A stretch of 64,000 bases of DNA, taken from NCBI GenBank assembly GCA_900759715.1, contig CAAEXF010000117.1, positions 1 through 64,000 of the forward strand, given 5' to 3'. Shown piece after piece: positions 16,821 to 25,147 of the stretch. Positions within the stretch are counted from its first letter, which is position 1; each line of letters starts with the position of its first letter. A program made the position numbers and the translations under genes. Source of the stretch: Clostridium_AM sp900759715 (GTDB lineage: Bacteria > Bacillota > Clostridia > Clostridiales > Clostridiaceae). The notes below the pieces were generated by a model, which was given only the letters and a program-made list of their open reading frames with translations, searched no databases and was not told where the DNA came from.

Positions 16821-17824
16821 TATTTACGAAACAAAAATAATGAAGCTATAACACCGCCAATAAGTCCGCCCATATGTCCAAAGTTGTCTACATTAGGTAT
16901 AGAGAAGCCTATAACTAAATTTATAGCAATAACGGACACTATGTTCATCATAAATCCTTTCCCAACACTATTTTTCATTTTAACTGCAAAAACTAATGCC
17001 GCTCCTAAAAGACCAAATATAGCTCCCGATGCTCCGATAGATACCCCAGTTGAAAATATATAGCTAAAGATAGACGAAAGTATGCCTGCTAAAAAGTATA
17101 TAAAAATATACTTAGTTTTTCCGTATATATCCTCAATTAGCGGCCCTAGAGAATTTAATGCATACATATTAAGAGCAATGTGTATAATTCCACCATGTAA
17201 AAACATACATGTAATAAATCTGTAGTATTCTCCTTGGTTTATAAGCTGGTTAACCTTTGCGCCTAAGAATATCAGTACATTTATATTACTATCAACAATG
17301 TTTCCTGATAAATAAGCGGTAAGTATATAAGCCAATACATTTACACCAATTAAAACATATGTTATAATTGGTCTCTCTGCTTTTGCAGCCCTATTTTGTG
17401 ATGTGCTCGTGTAATTTATAATGGTCGCTAATTCCTGAGCCTTATCTTTTAAACCCTCGCTAAAATATAGTACTTTATTATCCACATTGTTGATTAAAAT
17501 TAATCCACATTGTTGATAAATTTCCTGATTTACACGCAATTCTCCATTCTCATTAGATTCGATTTTCAATCTATCGTCAATTATAGCCTGGATTGGTCTT
17601 ATGTTATCAGTCTGTAAGTGTTTTCTGGCTAATGTTTCTATTTCATGAATATTGAGTTCATAACTGCCCTCTAAATTACAAAAAACCATCACATCAATGC
17701 TACTATCTGTCTTTTTATAAACTCCCCAATTAGTGTAAAGGCCATTTATTTCTCCAATCTCTAAAATACTATAACCGTATTGTTCATATAGATTTTGTAT
17801 TAATTTCTTAATATATGCTTCCAT
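16820..17824 (-). CDS. Rhomboid family intramembrane serine protease
   Basis: Cleaves transmembrane segments of substrate proteins within the membrane. The first 150 residues are a soluble domain. From about 150 there are six to seven transmembrane helices with the rhomboid active site: Asn219 (HIALNMYALN), Ser266 in GASG (catalytic) and His317 (NFGHMGG). 334 aa, typical of Firmicutes rhomboids with an N-terminal extension (GluP-like). ATG start with AAAGGAG. The gene ends exactly at a REP-like unit. Substrates unknown. Confidence 0.9.
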   Translation of the reverse strand: MEAYIKKLIQNLYEQYGYSILEIGEINGLYTNWGVYKKTDSSIDVMVFCNLEGSYELNIHEIETLARKHLQTDNIRPIQAIIDDRLKIESNENGELRVNQEIYQQCGLILINNVDNKVLYFSEGLKDKAQELATIINYTSTSQNRAAKAERPIITYVLIGVNVLAYILTAYLSGNIVDSNINVLIFLGAKVNQLINQGEYYRFITCMFLHGGIIHIALNMYALNSLGPLIEDIYGKTKYIFIYFLAGILSSIFSYIFSTGVSIGASGAIFGLLGAALVFAVKMKNSVGKGFMMNIVSVIAINLVIGFSIPNVDNFGHMGGLIGGVIASLFLFRK

Positions 17825-17861
17825 AAAATTCTCCTTTAAATCATATAAAACTTTAAAAATA

Positions 17862-17912
17862 AAAGCACCGCAACAGATAAACTCTTCTTACTAGTTTATT
17901 GTGTGCTGTGCA
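17862..17912 (-). terminator. Rho-independent terminator of the HD-GYP gene
   Basis: On the minus strand GCACAGCACACAATAAACT pairs with AGTTTATCTGTTGCGGTGC (a few mismatches), followed by TTTTATTTTT. Confidence 0.65.
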
Positions 17913-17918
17913 TTCAAT

Positions 17919-17945
17919 TTTATCCGACAACTAACCATCACTTAT
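17919..17945. repeat. Short repeated motif TTTATCCGACAACTAACC
   Basis: Second copy of the motif described at 14521; it abuts the stop codon of the HD-GYP gene. Meaning unknown. Confidence 0.35.
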
Positions 17946-19003
17946 CATGCAATACTTTGTATTACAATGCTAGGATTATTTAATAAGTCTATTTCATAAA
18001 AAGGTATTGGATTTTTAGTTTCACTATCATATAACACTCTGACTACTGGTCTGTCTGGAAATCCTTTGTTTTGTCTTATAACAAATCCCTCATTGCCATT
18101 TGATAGTTTAACACAACATCCTAAAGGATAGATAGCAAATGTATTTTTAAAATTTTTAACTAATTCTTCATCAAAGCTAGTCCCACTTCCTGAGAGAATG
18201 AGTTCATAGGCATCATTAGGGCTAAACTTCTTTCTGTAACATCTATCATTGCTTATAGCATCATATACATCACAGATACATACAATCTTTGCAAACTTAG
18301 AAATCTGTTTTCCATTTAGTCCATAAGGATATCCCCTACCATCAACTCTTTCATGATGCTGTTCGACTATTTTAATTATGGAATCAGGCATTGAAATGTT
18401 CTTTTTTAGCATTTTAGCTCCGTACAATGTATGCTTTTTAATTTCATTAAACTCTTCATCTGTTAAACGTCCCTGCTTATTTAGTATAGTAATTGGAACT
18501 TGTGTCTTTCCTACATCGTGAAGCATCGCTCCAATACCGAGATCTTTTAGGTCCCATTCATTAAATTTTGAGGACATACCTAGAAAAGTCGTCATAATAC
18601 AAGTATCTAAAGAGTGTACATATGTATAGTTATCATAGGTTTGTATGTCATAGAGACTTTTATTAACATCTCCGATATCTACAATATAATCAATCATATC
18701 TTCAACAGCGCCAAGCGATTCCTTAAGCTTTTTTCCATTACAATCATGTACATTTTTCATAACATTGCACATGCTTTTCATTGTAACCTGTTTTAGCTCT
18801 GAAAGTTTTTCATCTTCTACATCCACATCATCTAATCTGTCATCTTCAACGTATATATAGAAAACACCTAACTCTTTCAGTTTTTGTATGTAAACATTAT
18901 TTAACTTTACCCCAGCTCTTAGTAAAACTTGTCCCTCGTCTGTTAATATGCTTTTACCTAATACATCATTTTCACTAACCCTATTAATGAACTCCAGCCT
19001 CAT
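17945..19003 (-). CDS. HD-GYP domain protein, probable cyclic di-GMP phosphodiesterase
   Basis: The HD-GYP family hydrolyses cyclic di-GMP. An N-terminal 110-residue region (GQVLLRAGVKLNNVYIQKLK, a DUF3391-like part) is followed by the HD-GYP domain (about 120-310). It contains His162-Asp163 (MLHDVGKTQVP) and HHERVDGRGYP (216-226), both intact. A C-terminal tail (SNGNEGFVIRQNKGFPDRPV) resembles the end seen in many clostridial members. No receiver domain or membrane segment, so cytoplasmic. Monocistronic, with GAGGTGGAG before the ATG and its own terminator. Confidence 0.9.
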   Translation of the reverse strand: MRLEFINRVSENDVLGKSILTDEGQVLLRAGVKLNNVYIQKLKELGVFYIYVEDDRLDDVDVEDEKLSELKQVTMKSMCNVMKNVHDCNGKKLKESLGAVEDMIDYIVDIGDVNKSLYDIQTYDNYTYVHSLDTCIMTTFLGMSSKFNEWDLKDLGIGAMLHDVGKTQVPITILNKQGRLTDEEFNEIKKHTLYGAKMLKKNISMPDSIIKIVEQHHERVDGRGYPYGLNGKQISKFAKIVCICDVYDAISNDRCYRKKFSPNDAYELILSGSGTSFDEELVKNFKNTFAIYPLGCCVKLSNGNEGFVIRQNKGFPDRPVVRVLYDSETKNPIPFYEIDLLNNPSIVIQSIA

Positions 19004-19228
19004 TTCTCCACCTCAAATAAATCTTGCTATCATACATATATATTTCATACCTTGATTTACACATTATTCTAAAATAAGTCAAAATACTACCACTTATGAA
19101 ATCATATCATATTATTTAAGAAAATAAAATAGCTATATACAGTTATTATACCAGACTTTAATAATTATTAATAATGCTGTTTAAATATTAATTATAAAAA
19201 AGTTACTGTATTTTCAGACAATTATAAA

Positions 19229-19300
19229 CAGTTGTCTAAGTATAGGATTCAGTGATGTGAAGCTAACTTTCTAGTCGAATCCTATACTTTTAAACAACTG
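19229..19300 (-). terminator. Long hairpin after the gene at 19308
   Basis: CAGTTGTCTAAGTATAGGAT (19230-19248 region) pairs with its near-inverse around 19277-19300 (GAATCCTATACTT, then CAACTG), leaving a loop of about 27 nt. The stem is unusually long for a terminator. The rest of 19004-19228 shows no gene. Confidence 0.6.
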
Positions 19301-19307
19301 CTTACAA

Positions 19308-19706
19308 TTATTTGTATTCCTCTTCTTTTCCTTTGACATTTTCAAAGACTTCCCTTATATGTGTTTTAATTAGAGAACATAAGTTATTTAATTTTGATAA
19401 CACAATAGAATGTTCCTCATTATAATCAAACTTTACTAGCCATGTTGGATTATACTCATCGTCAATTTGCTCTATACTATATTCTTGCTCTATAAACTTA
19501 TCTTCATCAAACAAATCGAATACAGCAGAGTATTCCCAATCCTCAACATCTCTATTGGTATCAAAATATACATTTATTTTATCACCATCATAAAACATCT
19601 TCTTTATGTACTCTGCACCTTCACCTACTTCATAGCTTCCCAGCTCCTTAGTCACAAAACCTGTATCTTTATCCTTTTCCATTAAAACTAATGAAGAGAA
19701 ATCCAT
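19308..19706 (-). CDS. Conserved clostridial acidic protein (DUF6762-like)
   Basis: A 132-aa acidic, soluble protein starting MDFSSLVLMEKDKDTGFVTK and ending VKGKEEEYK. I associate the N-terminal pattern and length with DUF6762, a clostridial family of unknown function, but this is from memory. No transmembrane segment, signal peptide or catalytic motif. ATG start 9 nt after GGCGG. Single gene with a downstream long hairpin. Confidence 0.6.
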   Translation of the reverse strand: MDFSSLVLMEKDKDTGFVTKELGSYEVGEGAEYIKKMFYDGDKINVYFDTNRDVEDWEYSAVFDLFDEDKFIEQEYSIEQIDDEYNPTWLVKFDYNEEHSIVLSKLNNLCSLIKTHIREVFENVKGKEEEYK

Positions 19707-19822
19707 ACATTAACACCGCCTTACATATAACTTTAATAATTTTTATAATATTAGTATTTACTTATTTACAAATTTTAGTTATTATATTATTGTAATTAAT
19801 TTCCATTTAATGGAGGAATCTT

Positions 19823-20152
19823 ATGAAAAAGTTTTTAGCAATTTGTTTAACTGTGATTATCCTTGGTGGATTTATAAAGTTTACTTATACATCTAACAAA
19901 TGTAAAAATGTTGACTATGCTGTTCAACACTACTTTACATCAGGAATATTCAACCGTTATAAAATGTATAATATAGGTACCCTAGATCTTTCTTTCTCTA
20001 ATGGCAACATAGCTGTAGTGAAAATCGATGGAATGGAGAAAAAATCTCCACATCGTCAAAGAGCTTACAGCGTTTTCCTAGAAAGAAATAGCCAGGGAAT
20101 ATGGAAAGTAAAAAAAATCTATCCTGCTCAAGTTACCTTACAAAGTCAATAA
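19823..20152 (+). CDS. Small exported or membrane-anchored hypothetical protein
   Basis: 109 aa with an N-terminal hydrophobic segment (MKKFLAICLTVIILGGFIKF) acting as signal peptide or anchor. The extracellular remainder (NVDYAVQHYFTSGIFNRYKM, then FLERNSQGIWKVKKIYP) ends in a pattern that resembles small NTF2-like or DUF4878-like folds (GxWKV near the C-terminus). Good ribosome binding site (TGGAGG) and its own terminator. Function unknown. Confidence 0.65.
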   Translation: MKKFLAICLTVIILGGFIKFTYTSNKCKNVDYAVQHYFTSGIFNRYKMYNIGTLDLSFSNGNIAVVKIDGMEKKSPHRQRAYSVFLERNSQGIWKVKKIYPAQVTLQSQ

Positions 20153-20160
20153 AACCTTTA

Positions 20161-20192
20161 GGAATAGATATACAATCTATTCTTATTTTTTT
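20161..20192 (+). terminator. Rho-independent terminator after the small exported protein
   Basis: AGAATAGAT-type stem (GGAATAGAT / ATCTATTCT) followed by TATTTTTTT. Its T-run overlaps the last codons of the convergent Fur-family gene. Confidence 0.8.
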
Positions 20193-20617
20193 GTATGGTC
20201 TGTACATTCATCACAAATTCCTTCAAGCTTTAAGTCTAATTCCTTATCCATAAACGTAAATCCTGTTTTATCCTTTATTAACTCTCTAACCTGCTGCATT
20301 GGACAATCTATTTCAACCTCTTTATGGCATAACTTACATTGAAGTATATGTTTATGATCTTCTTTTCTAAGCCTATAATTATTTTTACCCTGTCCTAGAT
20401 CAAATTTCTTTATTAATTCCTTATTTTCAAATAAATCTAATGACCTATACACAGTAGATAAATCAATATTTAAATTTCTTTTCTTACATTCATTAAAAAT
20501 ATACTCAGCATTTACAGCATGGTCTGATTTATTTAAAATATCAAGCACATTTATTCTTCCTTTTGTAACTTTTATTCCATGCTGTCTTAAGTATTTTTCT
20601 ATTTCCAATGCTTTCAC
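20183..20617 (-). CDS. Fur family metalloregulator (Fur/Zur/PerR type)
   Basis: A winged-helix repressor of 144 aa. DNA-binding domain at residues 1-80 (KVTKGRINVLDIL, then DLSTVYRSLDLF) and a dimerisation domain with His88/His90 (EDHKHILQC). The structural zinc site is made of Cys94-Cys97 (CKLC) and Cys135-Cys138 (CDEC). The exact metal cannot be assigned from sequence; proximity to an MntP-like pump and family features leave Zur, Fur or PerR open. A TTG at 20608 is an alternative start with GGGGTG upstream. It lies 12 bp after the membrane pump gene, so they are probably co-transcribed. Confidence 0.85.
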   Translation of the reverse strand: MKALEIEKYLRQHGIKVTKGRINVLDILNKSDHAVNAEYIFNECKKRNLNIDLSTVYRSLDLFENKELIKKFDLGQGKNNYRLRKEDHKHILQCKLCHKEVEIDCPMQQVRELIKDKTGFTFMDKELDLKLEGICDECTDHTKK

Positions 20618-20629
20618 CCCAAGCTTTCT

Positions 20630-21181
20630 TTAGAAAAACATCATCTTTATCCCGAAGATAACAAGTATTACTCCGCCTATATAATCTGCATATTTGCCTA
20701 AAAGCTCTATTTTTTTTAGGTACTTTGCTACTACAAATGCAAGCGATGATATTATTAATGTCACCACTCCTATAAACAATGTATCCTTAAGTATAATAAG
20801 ATTATTATTTATGTTATTGAGTACAGTGAATCCTATAACCATGGCATCTATACTTACTGATATACCAAGAATAAAATATGTACCTGGTCTTATAACAGGA
20901 CACTCTCCTTTGTTTTGAAATCCTTCTTTTAACATTAATATCCCTACAATTGATATAAGGGCTCCACCTATAATTTGAGGAACAGATGCTATGTATGTAT
21001 TAAATAATACCCCTGCATATGCACCGATAAGGGCGAATAAAAATTGAAAAAATCCGCTGCAGGCTGAAAATAAAACTCTTCCTTTTATTCTTACTCCTCT
21101 ATTTAATCCTATGCATAATGCCACACCAAATGCATCTAACGATAAGGCTATGGCTATCAGTAACAACGAATAAAAGTCCAT
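20630..21181 (-). CDS. MntP/YtaF-like membrane protein, putative manganese efflux
   Basis: A six-helix membrane protein of 183 aa formed of two homologous halves. Each begins with an acidic signature: ALSLDAFGVAL (near residue 12) and SVSIDAMVIGFT (near 108). This is the pattern of MntP and its relative YtaF. The family is linked to manganese efflux (MntP) or sporulation (YtaF); sequence alone does not decide. No manganese riboswitch was recognised upstream; instead the upstream region contains two REP-like units. The adjoining Fur-family gene makes metal homeostasis more likely. Confidence 0.8.
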   Translation of the reverse strand: MDFYSLLLIAIALSLDAFGVALCIGLNRGVRIKGRVLFSACSGFFQFLFALIGAYAGVLFNTYIASVPQIIGGALISIVGILMLKEGFQNKGECPVIRPGTYFILGISVSIDAMVIGFTVLNNINNNLIILKDTLFIGVVTLIISSLAFVVAKYLKKIELLGKYADYIGGVILVIFGIKMMFF

Positions 21182-21294
21182 ACCATTTCTCCTTATTTTT
21201 ACTTTATTTTAACAATAATATTTTACTTTATATCTATTATATTGTCTATATAAAGAAGTTTTTATAAGACATTTTTGTTTAGGCAGTTTGGTTT

Positions 21295-21357
21295 CGGGAC
21301 AGTTTGCAATTTTTATACAACTTGAGTTAACTAAGGGACAGGTTACAATTTTTATAC
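21295..21357 (+). repeat. REP-like units G and H, upstream of the RAYT gene
   Basis: Two directly repeated units, CGGGACAGTTTGCAATTTTT (21295-21314) and AGGGACAGGTTACAATTTTT (21334-21353), each followed by ATAC. They lie 110-170 bp before the transposase-like gene, in its orientation. Confidence 0.75.
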
Positions 21358-21469
21358 CGATATTCTATTTAGATAATAATTAAATCTAATCCCATTTATT
21401 AATCTATAAATGATTAATTTATTATCATGTGTCAATAATTCTAATAAAACATGAAAGGAGTGGTAGTCA

Positions 21470-22384
21470 TTGAGTAGAACTCCACGCAAAAAAGGTTTAA
21501 GCAATATCCATCACATTATGAGCAGAAGTATTAGTGAACTTCAACTATTTGTAGATTTTAAAGATAAAGATAAATTTCTAAATATAATTAGAAAATATCA
21601 AAAAATTTATATGTTTACTATATATTCATTTGTTCTTATGGATACTCACTATCATTTGCAAGTTAATGACAATGGTGCTGATATATCTAAGTTTATGAAG
21701 TCCATAAATCAGAGCTATGCCCAATACTATAATAAAAAGTATTCAAGGCACGGTCACTTGTTTTCTGATAGATTTAAAAGTAAGCCTATAGAAAAGGATA
21801 GTTATGTTGTTACAGCTTCTGCCTATATACATAATAATCCTGAGGATATTCCAAACTACAAAAATCGTGTTCACAAATATAAATACTCAAGCCTTAAAGT
21901 TTATGCTGGAATGCCCTCAAAATATTCTGATATTTTAGATGTAGATTTTATATTAAAATATTTTAATACTAATAAAAGATTAGCACGTAAATCTTATTTA
22001 GACTTTGTGTGCAAATTTACTGACTTAAAAATTAAGGATGAACTAGAATTTAATAGCTCTGAAAGTTTTTATACTCCTATGAAACATATACTTGTTAGGA
22101 ATTTCAAGCCTACAGATATAATAGATTTTGTCTCTCATTATAATAAAGAGTCTTTTTGCATTCATGCAAAGTATAATCATAAAAACATAGAATCTAAATC
22201 AATTTGCGTAGTTCTAATGAGATCTTTGTGTGATTTTAAATTTAGTGACATTTCAAAAACTATAGGGAATTTAACCTATTCTAACATTGGAAGATTGTGT
22301 GAAAAAGGGATCTCATTGATTAATACTTCTGAAAAATATAGAAATATAGTGGATGATTTTATAAACTATAGTAGTTCTGCATAG
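21470..22384 (+). CDS. REP-associated tyrosine transposase-like protein (RAYT, Y1_Tnp family)
   Basis: A single-strand-DNA nuclease family related to IS200/IS605 TnpA that processes REP hairpins. The HxH metal motif is His60-Tyr-His62 (MDTHYHLQVND). The family block RHGHLFSDRFKSKPIEKDSY is followed by VVTASAYIHNNPED, with candidate catalytic Tyr112 or Tyr119. The C-terminal 170 residues are an extra domain. Its end (ICVVLMRSLCDFKFSDISKT, then NIGRLCEKGI) resembles the DnaA C-terminal helix-turn-helix, as in some clostridial members. Start is TTG at 21470, 9 nt after AAGGAG. REP-like units flank it on both sides, and no IS ends or TnpB gene are seen. Confidence 0.85.
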   Translation: MSRTPRKKGLSNIHHIMSRSISELQLFVDFKDKDKFLNIIRKYQKIYMFTIYSFVLMDTHYHLQVNDNGADISKFMKSINQSYAQYYNKKYSRHGHLFSDRFKSKPIEKDSYVVTASAYIHNNPEDIPNYKNRVHKYKYSSLKVYAGMPSKYSDILDVDFILKYFNTNKRLARKSYLDFVCKFTDLKIKDELEFNSSESFYTPMKHILVRNFKPTDIIDFVSHYNKESFCIHAKYNHKNIESKSICVVLMRSLCDFKFSDISKTIGNLTYSNIGRLCEKGISLINTSEKYRNIVDDFINYSSSA

Positions 22385-22541
22385 TTTATAAATTTGCTAA
22401 CCTAATTTAGAATTTTTATCTATAAATAATTGTACAAGCATCTAAGATAAGCTAAATTATTAATAAAACTATAGCAATTATGCATTGTATATGCGTTAGT
22501 TCTATATCACTGCCTTATTTGCTATTATTATTTGTTATTAC

Positions 22542-22591
22542 TTGGGGACGGTTTACAATTTTTAGTAAATAATAATTGTAAACCGTCCCCA
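22542..22591. repeat. REP-like palindrome I, downstream of the RAYT gene
   Basis: TTGGGGACGGTTTACAATT and its inverted copy (AATTGTAAACCGTCCCCA) enclose a 13-nt loop. 158 bp after the RAYT stop codon. Confidence 0.8.
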
Positions 22592-22628
22592 GAAGACGAA
22601 GCTGAAGCTGAGCTAGAACTATGTATCA

Positions 22629-23339
22629 TCAAATTTTCAATACATGTCCATTGCCCTTCAGCCATTTTCTTCTTTCTTCATAATCAAGCAAAACAGACTT
22701 CACTGTATTCCAATATTCCTTAGAATGATTCATATGTATTAAATGACATAATTCGTGTACAACTATATAATCAATAATGCTAATCGGTGCCATTATAATT
22801 CTATAATTATAATTTATGTTTCCCTTCGATGAACAACTTCCCCATAAAGTTTTCTGATCCTTGATAAATATCCTTTTAGGGCCTACACCAAGAACCTTGC
22901 TATATATCTCTGTTCTCTCTTTGAATAATCTAGCAGCCTCTTTTCTATATAGCTTTACAATAGCACTAGATATTGTGTCACCACTGGCCATACTGCTTAA
23001 GTTTATAAAAACCCTAACTTTCTCACCCTCTATTTCAGCATTGCATATAGGTTTATTAACTTTAATAATCTCTAATTCTAACTCTTTCCCTAAAAATAGA
23101 AACCTTTCCCCATCCTCAAAAGCTCTGCCATAGGCAAAATTAGCTTCTTTAATGAGTTTAACCTTATCAATTATCCATTTTTGCTTCCTCTTTATAACAT
23201 TTTTAATAGTTTCTTCGCTCACACCAAAAGGAGAAGTAATTATGACTTCTCCCTTATCTGTAATCTTAATTCCGATAGTTTTTCTACGTTTTCTAATAAT
23301 CTTATAGGTAATTGTTGAAAAATTGTATTGTGTCCCCAT
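22629..23339 (-). CDS. YgjP-like (DUF45/M48-type) zinc metallopeptidase
   Basis: A 236-aa soluble protein of the YgjP family. The zinc-binding motif HELCH (residues 195-199) with His205 (MNHSKEYW) is intact, and the family marker LWGSCSSKGN is near 166. The N-terminal beta-rich part (KIRKRRKTIGIKITD-like) is typical. Substrate unknown. The ATG at 23339 lies 6 nt from AGGAG; its first codons overlap a REP-like unit, so residues about 2-8 (GTQYNFS) are REP-derived. It lies 9 bp after the S41 protease gene in an apparent operon. Confidence 0.85.
   Translation of the reverse strand: MGTQYNFSTITYKIIRKRRKTIGIKITDKGEVIITSPFGVSEETIKNVIKRKQKWIIDKVKLIKEANFAYGRAFEDGERFLFLGKELELEIIKVNKPICNAEIEGEKVRVFINLSSMASGDTISSAIVKLYRKEAARLFKERTEIYSKVLGVGPKRIFIKDQKTLWGSCSSKGNINYNYRIIMAPISIIDYIVVHELCHLIHMNHSKEYWNTVKSVLLDYEERRKWLKGNGHVLKI
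23315..23338 (-). repeat. REP-like unit J, at the start of the YgjP-like gene
   Basis: On the minus strand GGGGACACAATACAATTTTT overlaps codons 2-8 of the metallopeptidase gene. Degenerate relative to the other units. Confidence 0.55.
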
Positions 23340-23348
23340 CACATTCTC

Positions 23349-24968
23349 CTATTTCACTGTAACAGGTCTTATTACATCTTTTATCTTTATATAATAAGTC
23401 TTTCCGCTTTTTAAGTTTTCTTTAGGCACTATGCTTATTTTTTTATCATCAGCCTTTTTCACATCAAAAGCCACACGCTGTCCAGTTTCTCCATCAATAA
23501 ATTCCATGTCAGCATAATCTTTAACTGTATCAGCATTCACCTCTTTATTAAAACTTATAGTAAATACTTTATTCTGTGCAACGTCCTTTAGAGTATCTAA
23601 ACATTTATAATTACCATACAAAAATTTATAAGCATTATCAAAATAGTCTGTAGGTGCTTTAACCCAGCCCTTATCAGTTCCTATATATACGTTATCCTTG
23701 GAAACTTTATTTAATATATACTTAAATGCAGCCCAGTGTTTTTCGTCTTTAGCTAAGTTTAAGTCGATCTCAAAATCTTTTCCTGCATAATTTACTTTTA
23801 CATAACCCCTTTTATCTACATCATTCATACATTTCCCGGAAAATAATTCAGCAACCGCCAAAGAATCAACATCCTTAGCTTCAAAATCAGGTGTTACTCC
23901 AACTTTCTGAATTGCATTACCTAGAGGTGAGTAAAACTTTTCTGTAGTTATCTTAAGAGCACTTCCATCTGATAAAGAGAACATCTGTTGAGCAACTCCT
24001 TTTCCGTAAGTAGTTACGCCAATGAAAAATGCCTTATTATAATCCTTTACTGCAGCAGATAAAATTTCCGAAGCACTTGCTGTATATTCATTTATGAGAA
24101 AAATTACAGGTTTGTCTATAGTGATCCCTTTACCTCCTGCCAAATACCTTACTTTATTGCCTTCTCTATCTTCCACTGTAATTGCAGGCTTAGATCCTAT
24201 AAAGTTTCCAGCTATCTCAAGAGCTGTCCCCATATATCCACCACCATTATTCCTTAGGTCTATTATGTAGCTATCGGGATTCTTCATATTTAATTCCTGC
24301 AGCTCTTTGCTGAATAATTGCGAAGTGTCCCCACCAAAAGATACGATGTTGATGTAGGCAGTGTTTTCATTCAGCATTTTTCCTGTTACTGTTGGGAGAC
24401 TTATCTCTCTTCTCATTACGCTGAAACTCAACATAGTATCTGCTCTTTTCACTTGAAGATTTACAGTTGTACCTGATTCTCCTTTTATATAGGACGTTGC
24501 TTCCTCCACTTTTAGCCCTGCTAATGATTTATCGTTAGCAGAAATTATTATATCTCCTTCATGTATTCCTGACTCTAGAGCTGGTGAGTTATCTATAACT
24601 GCTTTTACTTTAACTCCCTCAGCAACCATTTCTACTGATATACCTATGCCATACATTTTATTGTCTATGCTATTTAAAAAATCTTCCTCCTGTTGCTTAG
24701 AAAAATATTGAGAGTAAGGATCGTTTAATCCCTTTACAATCTCCTCTATAGTTGGTGCATTTAGCACACTATCAGATACTGGAGTCACATAGTTGTCTCT
24801 AATAATAGCCCTAGCTTCATCTAGTGTCTGACTAGATGCTTGTACCTTAAAAGAAGAACTAGCAACTAGAAATATTATTAAAGCTAGGAGTGAAATTGTA
24901 CTCTGTATTTTACCATATACTGATTTGTTTCTAATCCTATTCTTTGCTGTAGAAAGTTTATTCTTCAT
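23349..24968 (-). CDS. S41 family C-terminal processing protease (CtpA-like) with PDZ domain
   Basis: Exported serine protease of 539 aa. One N-terminal hydrophobic segment (about 25-42) anchors or exports it. A PDZ domain (about 100-180, GIGISVEMVAEGVKVKAV) is followed by the S41 domain with the Ser/Lys dyad Ser298 (YTASASEIL) and Lys323 (TYGKGVAQQ). After the protease domain are about 190 further residues, the last 80 of which look like an SbsA-type Ig domain (VFTISFNKEVNADTVKDY). Such proteases cut other exported proteins at their C-termini. Probably co-transcribed with the YgjP-like gene 9 bp downstream. Confidence 0.9.
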   Translation of the reverse strand: MKNKLSTAKNRIRNKSVYGKIQSTISLLALIIFLVASSSFKVQASSQTLDEARAIIRDNYVTPVSDSVLNAPTIEEIVKGLNDPYSQYFSKQQEEDFLNSIDNKMYGIGISVEMVAEGVKVKAVIDNSPALESGIHEGDIIISANDKSLAGLKVEEATSYIKGESGTTVNLQVKRADTMLSFSVMRREISLPTVTGKMLNENTAYINIVSFGGDTSQLFSKELQELNMKNPDSYIIDLRNNGGGYMGTALEIAGNFIGSKPAITVEDREGNKVRYLAGGKGITIDKPVIFLINEYTASASEILSAAVKDYNKAFFIGVTTYGKGVAQQMFSLSDGSALKITTEKFYSPLGNAIQKVGVTPDFEAKDVDSLAVAELFSGKCMNDVDKRGYVKVNYAGKDFEIDLNLAKDEKHWAAFKYILNKVSKDNVYIGTDKGWVKAPTDYFDNAYKFLYGNYKCLDTLKDVAQNKVFTISFNKEVNADTVKDYADMEFIDGETGQRVAFDVKKADDKKISIVPKENLKSGKTYYIKIKDVIRPVTVK

Positions 24969-25084
24969 ATTTTGTCCAATCCTCCAATACTCTTAATTTG
25001 CATATTATAAAAATTATACATCATTTTTCCTACTAATAAAATCTAATTATTTGCAAAAATCTTACGATACTTTATTCCAAAACT

Positions 25085-25146
25085 AAGGGACAGTTCACAA
25101 TTTTTCATCATACTGTTGATGAAAAATTGCGAACTGTCCCCATCAC
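25085..25146. repeat. REP-like palindrome K
   Basis: AGGGACAGTTCACAATTTTT and its inverted copy ending GAACTGTCCCC enclose a short loop; the stem is about 27 bp with a single mismatch. It begins directly after the stop codon of the CWB2 gene at 25148 and could terminate its transcript. Confidence 0.85.
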
Positions 25147-25147
25147 T

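Noticed and set aside
20630..21470. Possible manganese riboswitch upstream of the MntP-like gene
   Set aside because: The upstream region is AT-rich with two REP-like units; no conserved yybP-ykoY-type core was found by eye.
21470..22384. A complete IS200/IS605 insertion sequence
   Set aside because: The protein is longer than TnpA of IS200, there is no tnpB, and the flanking repeats are also found away from the gene.
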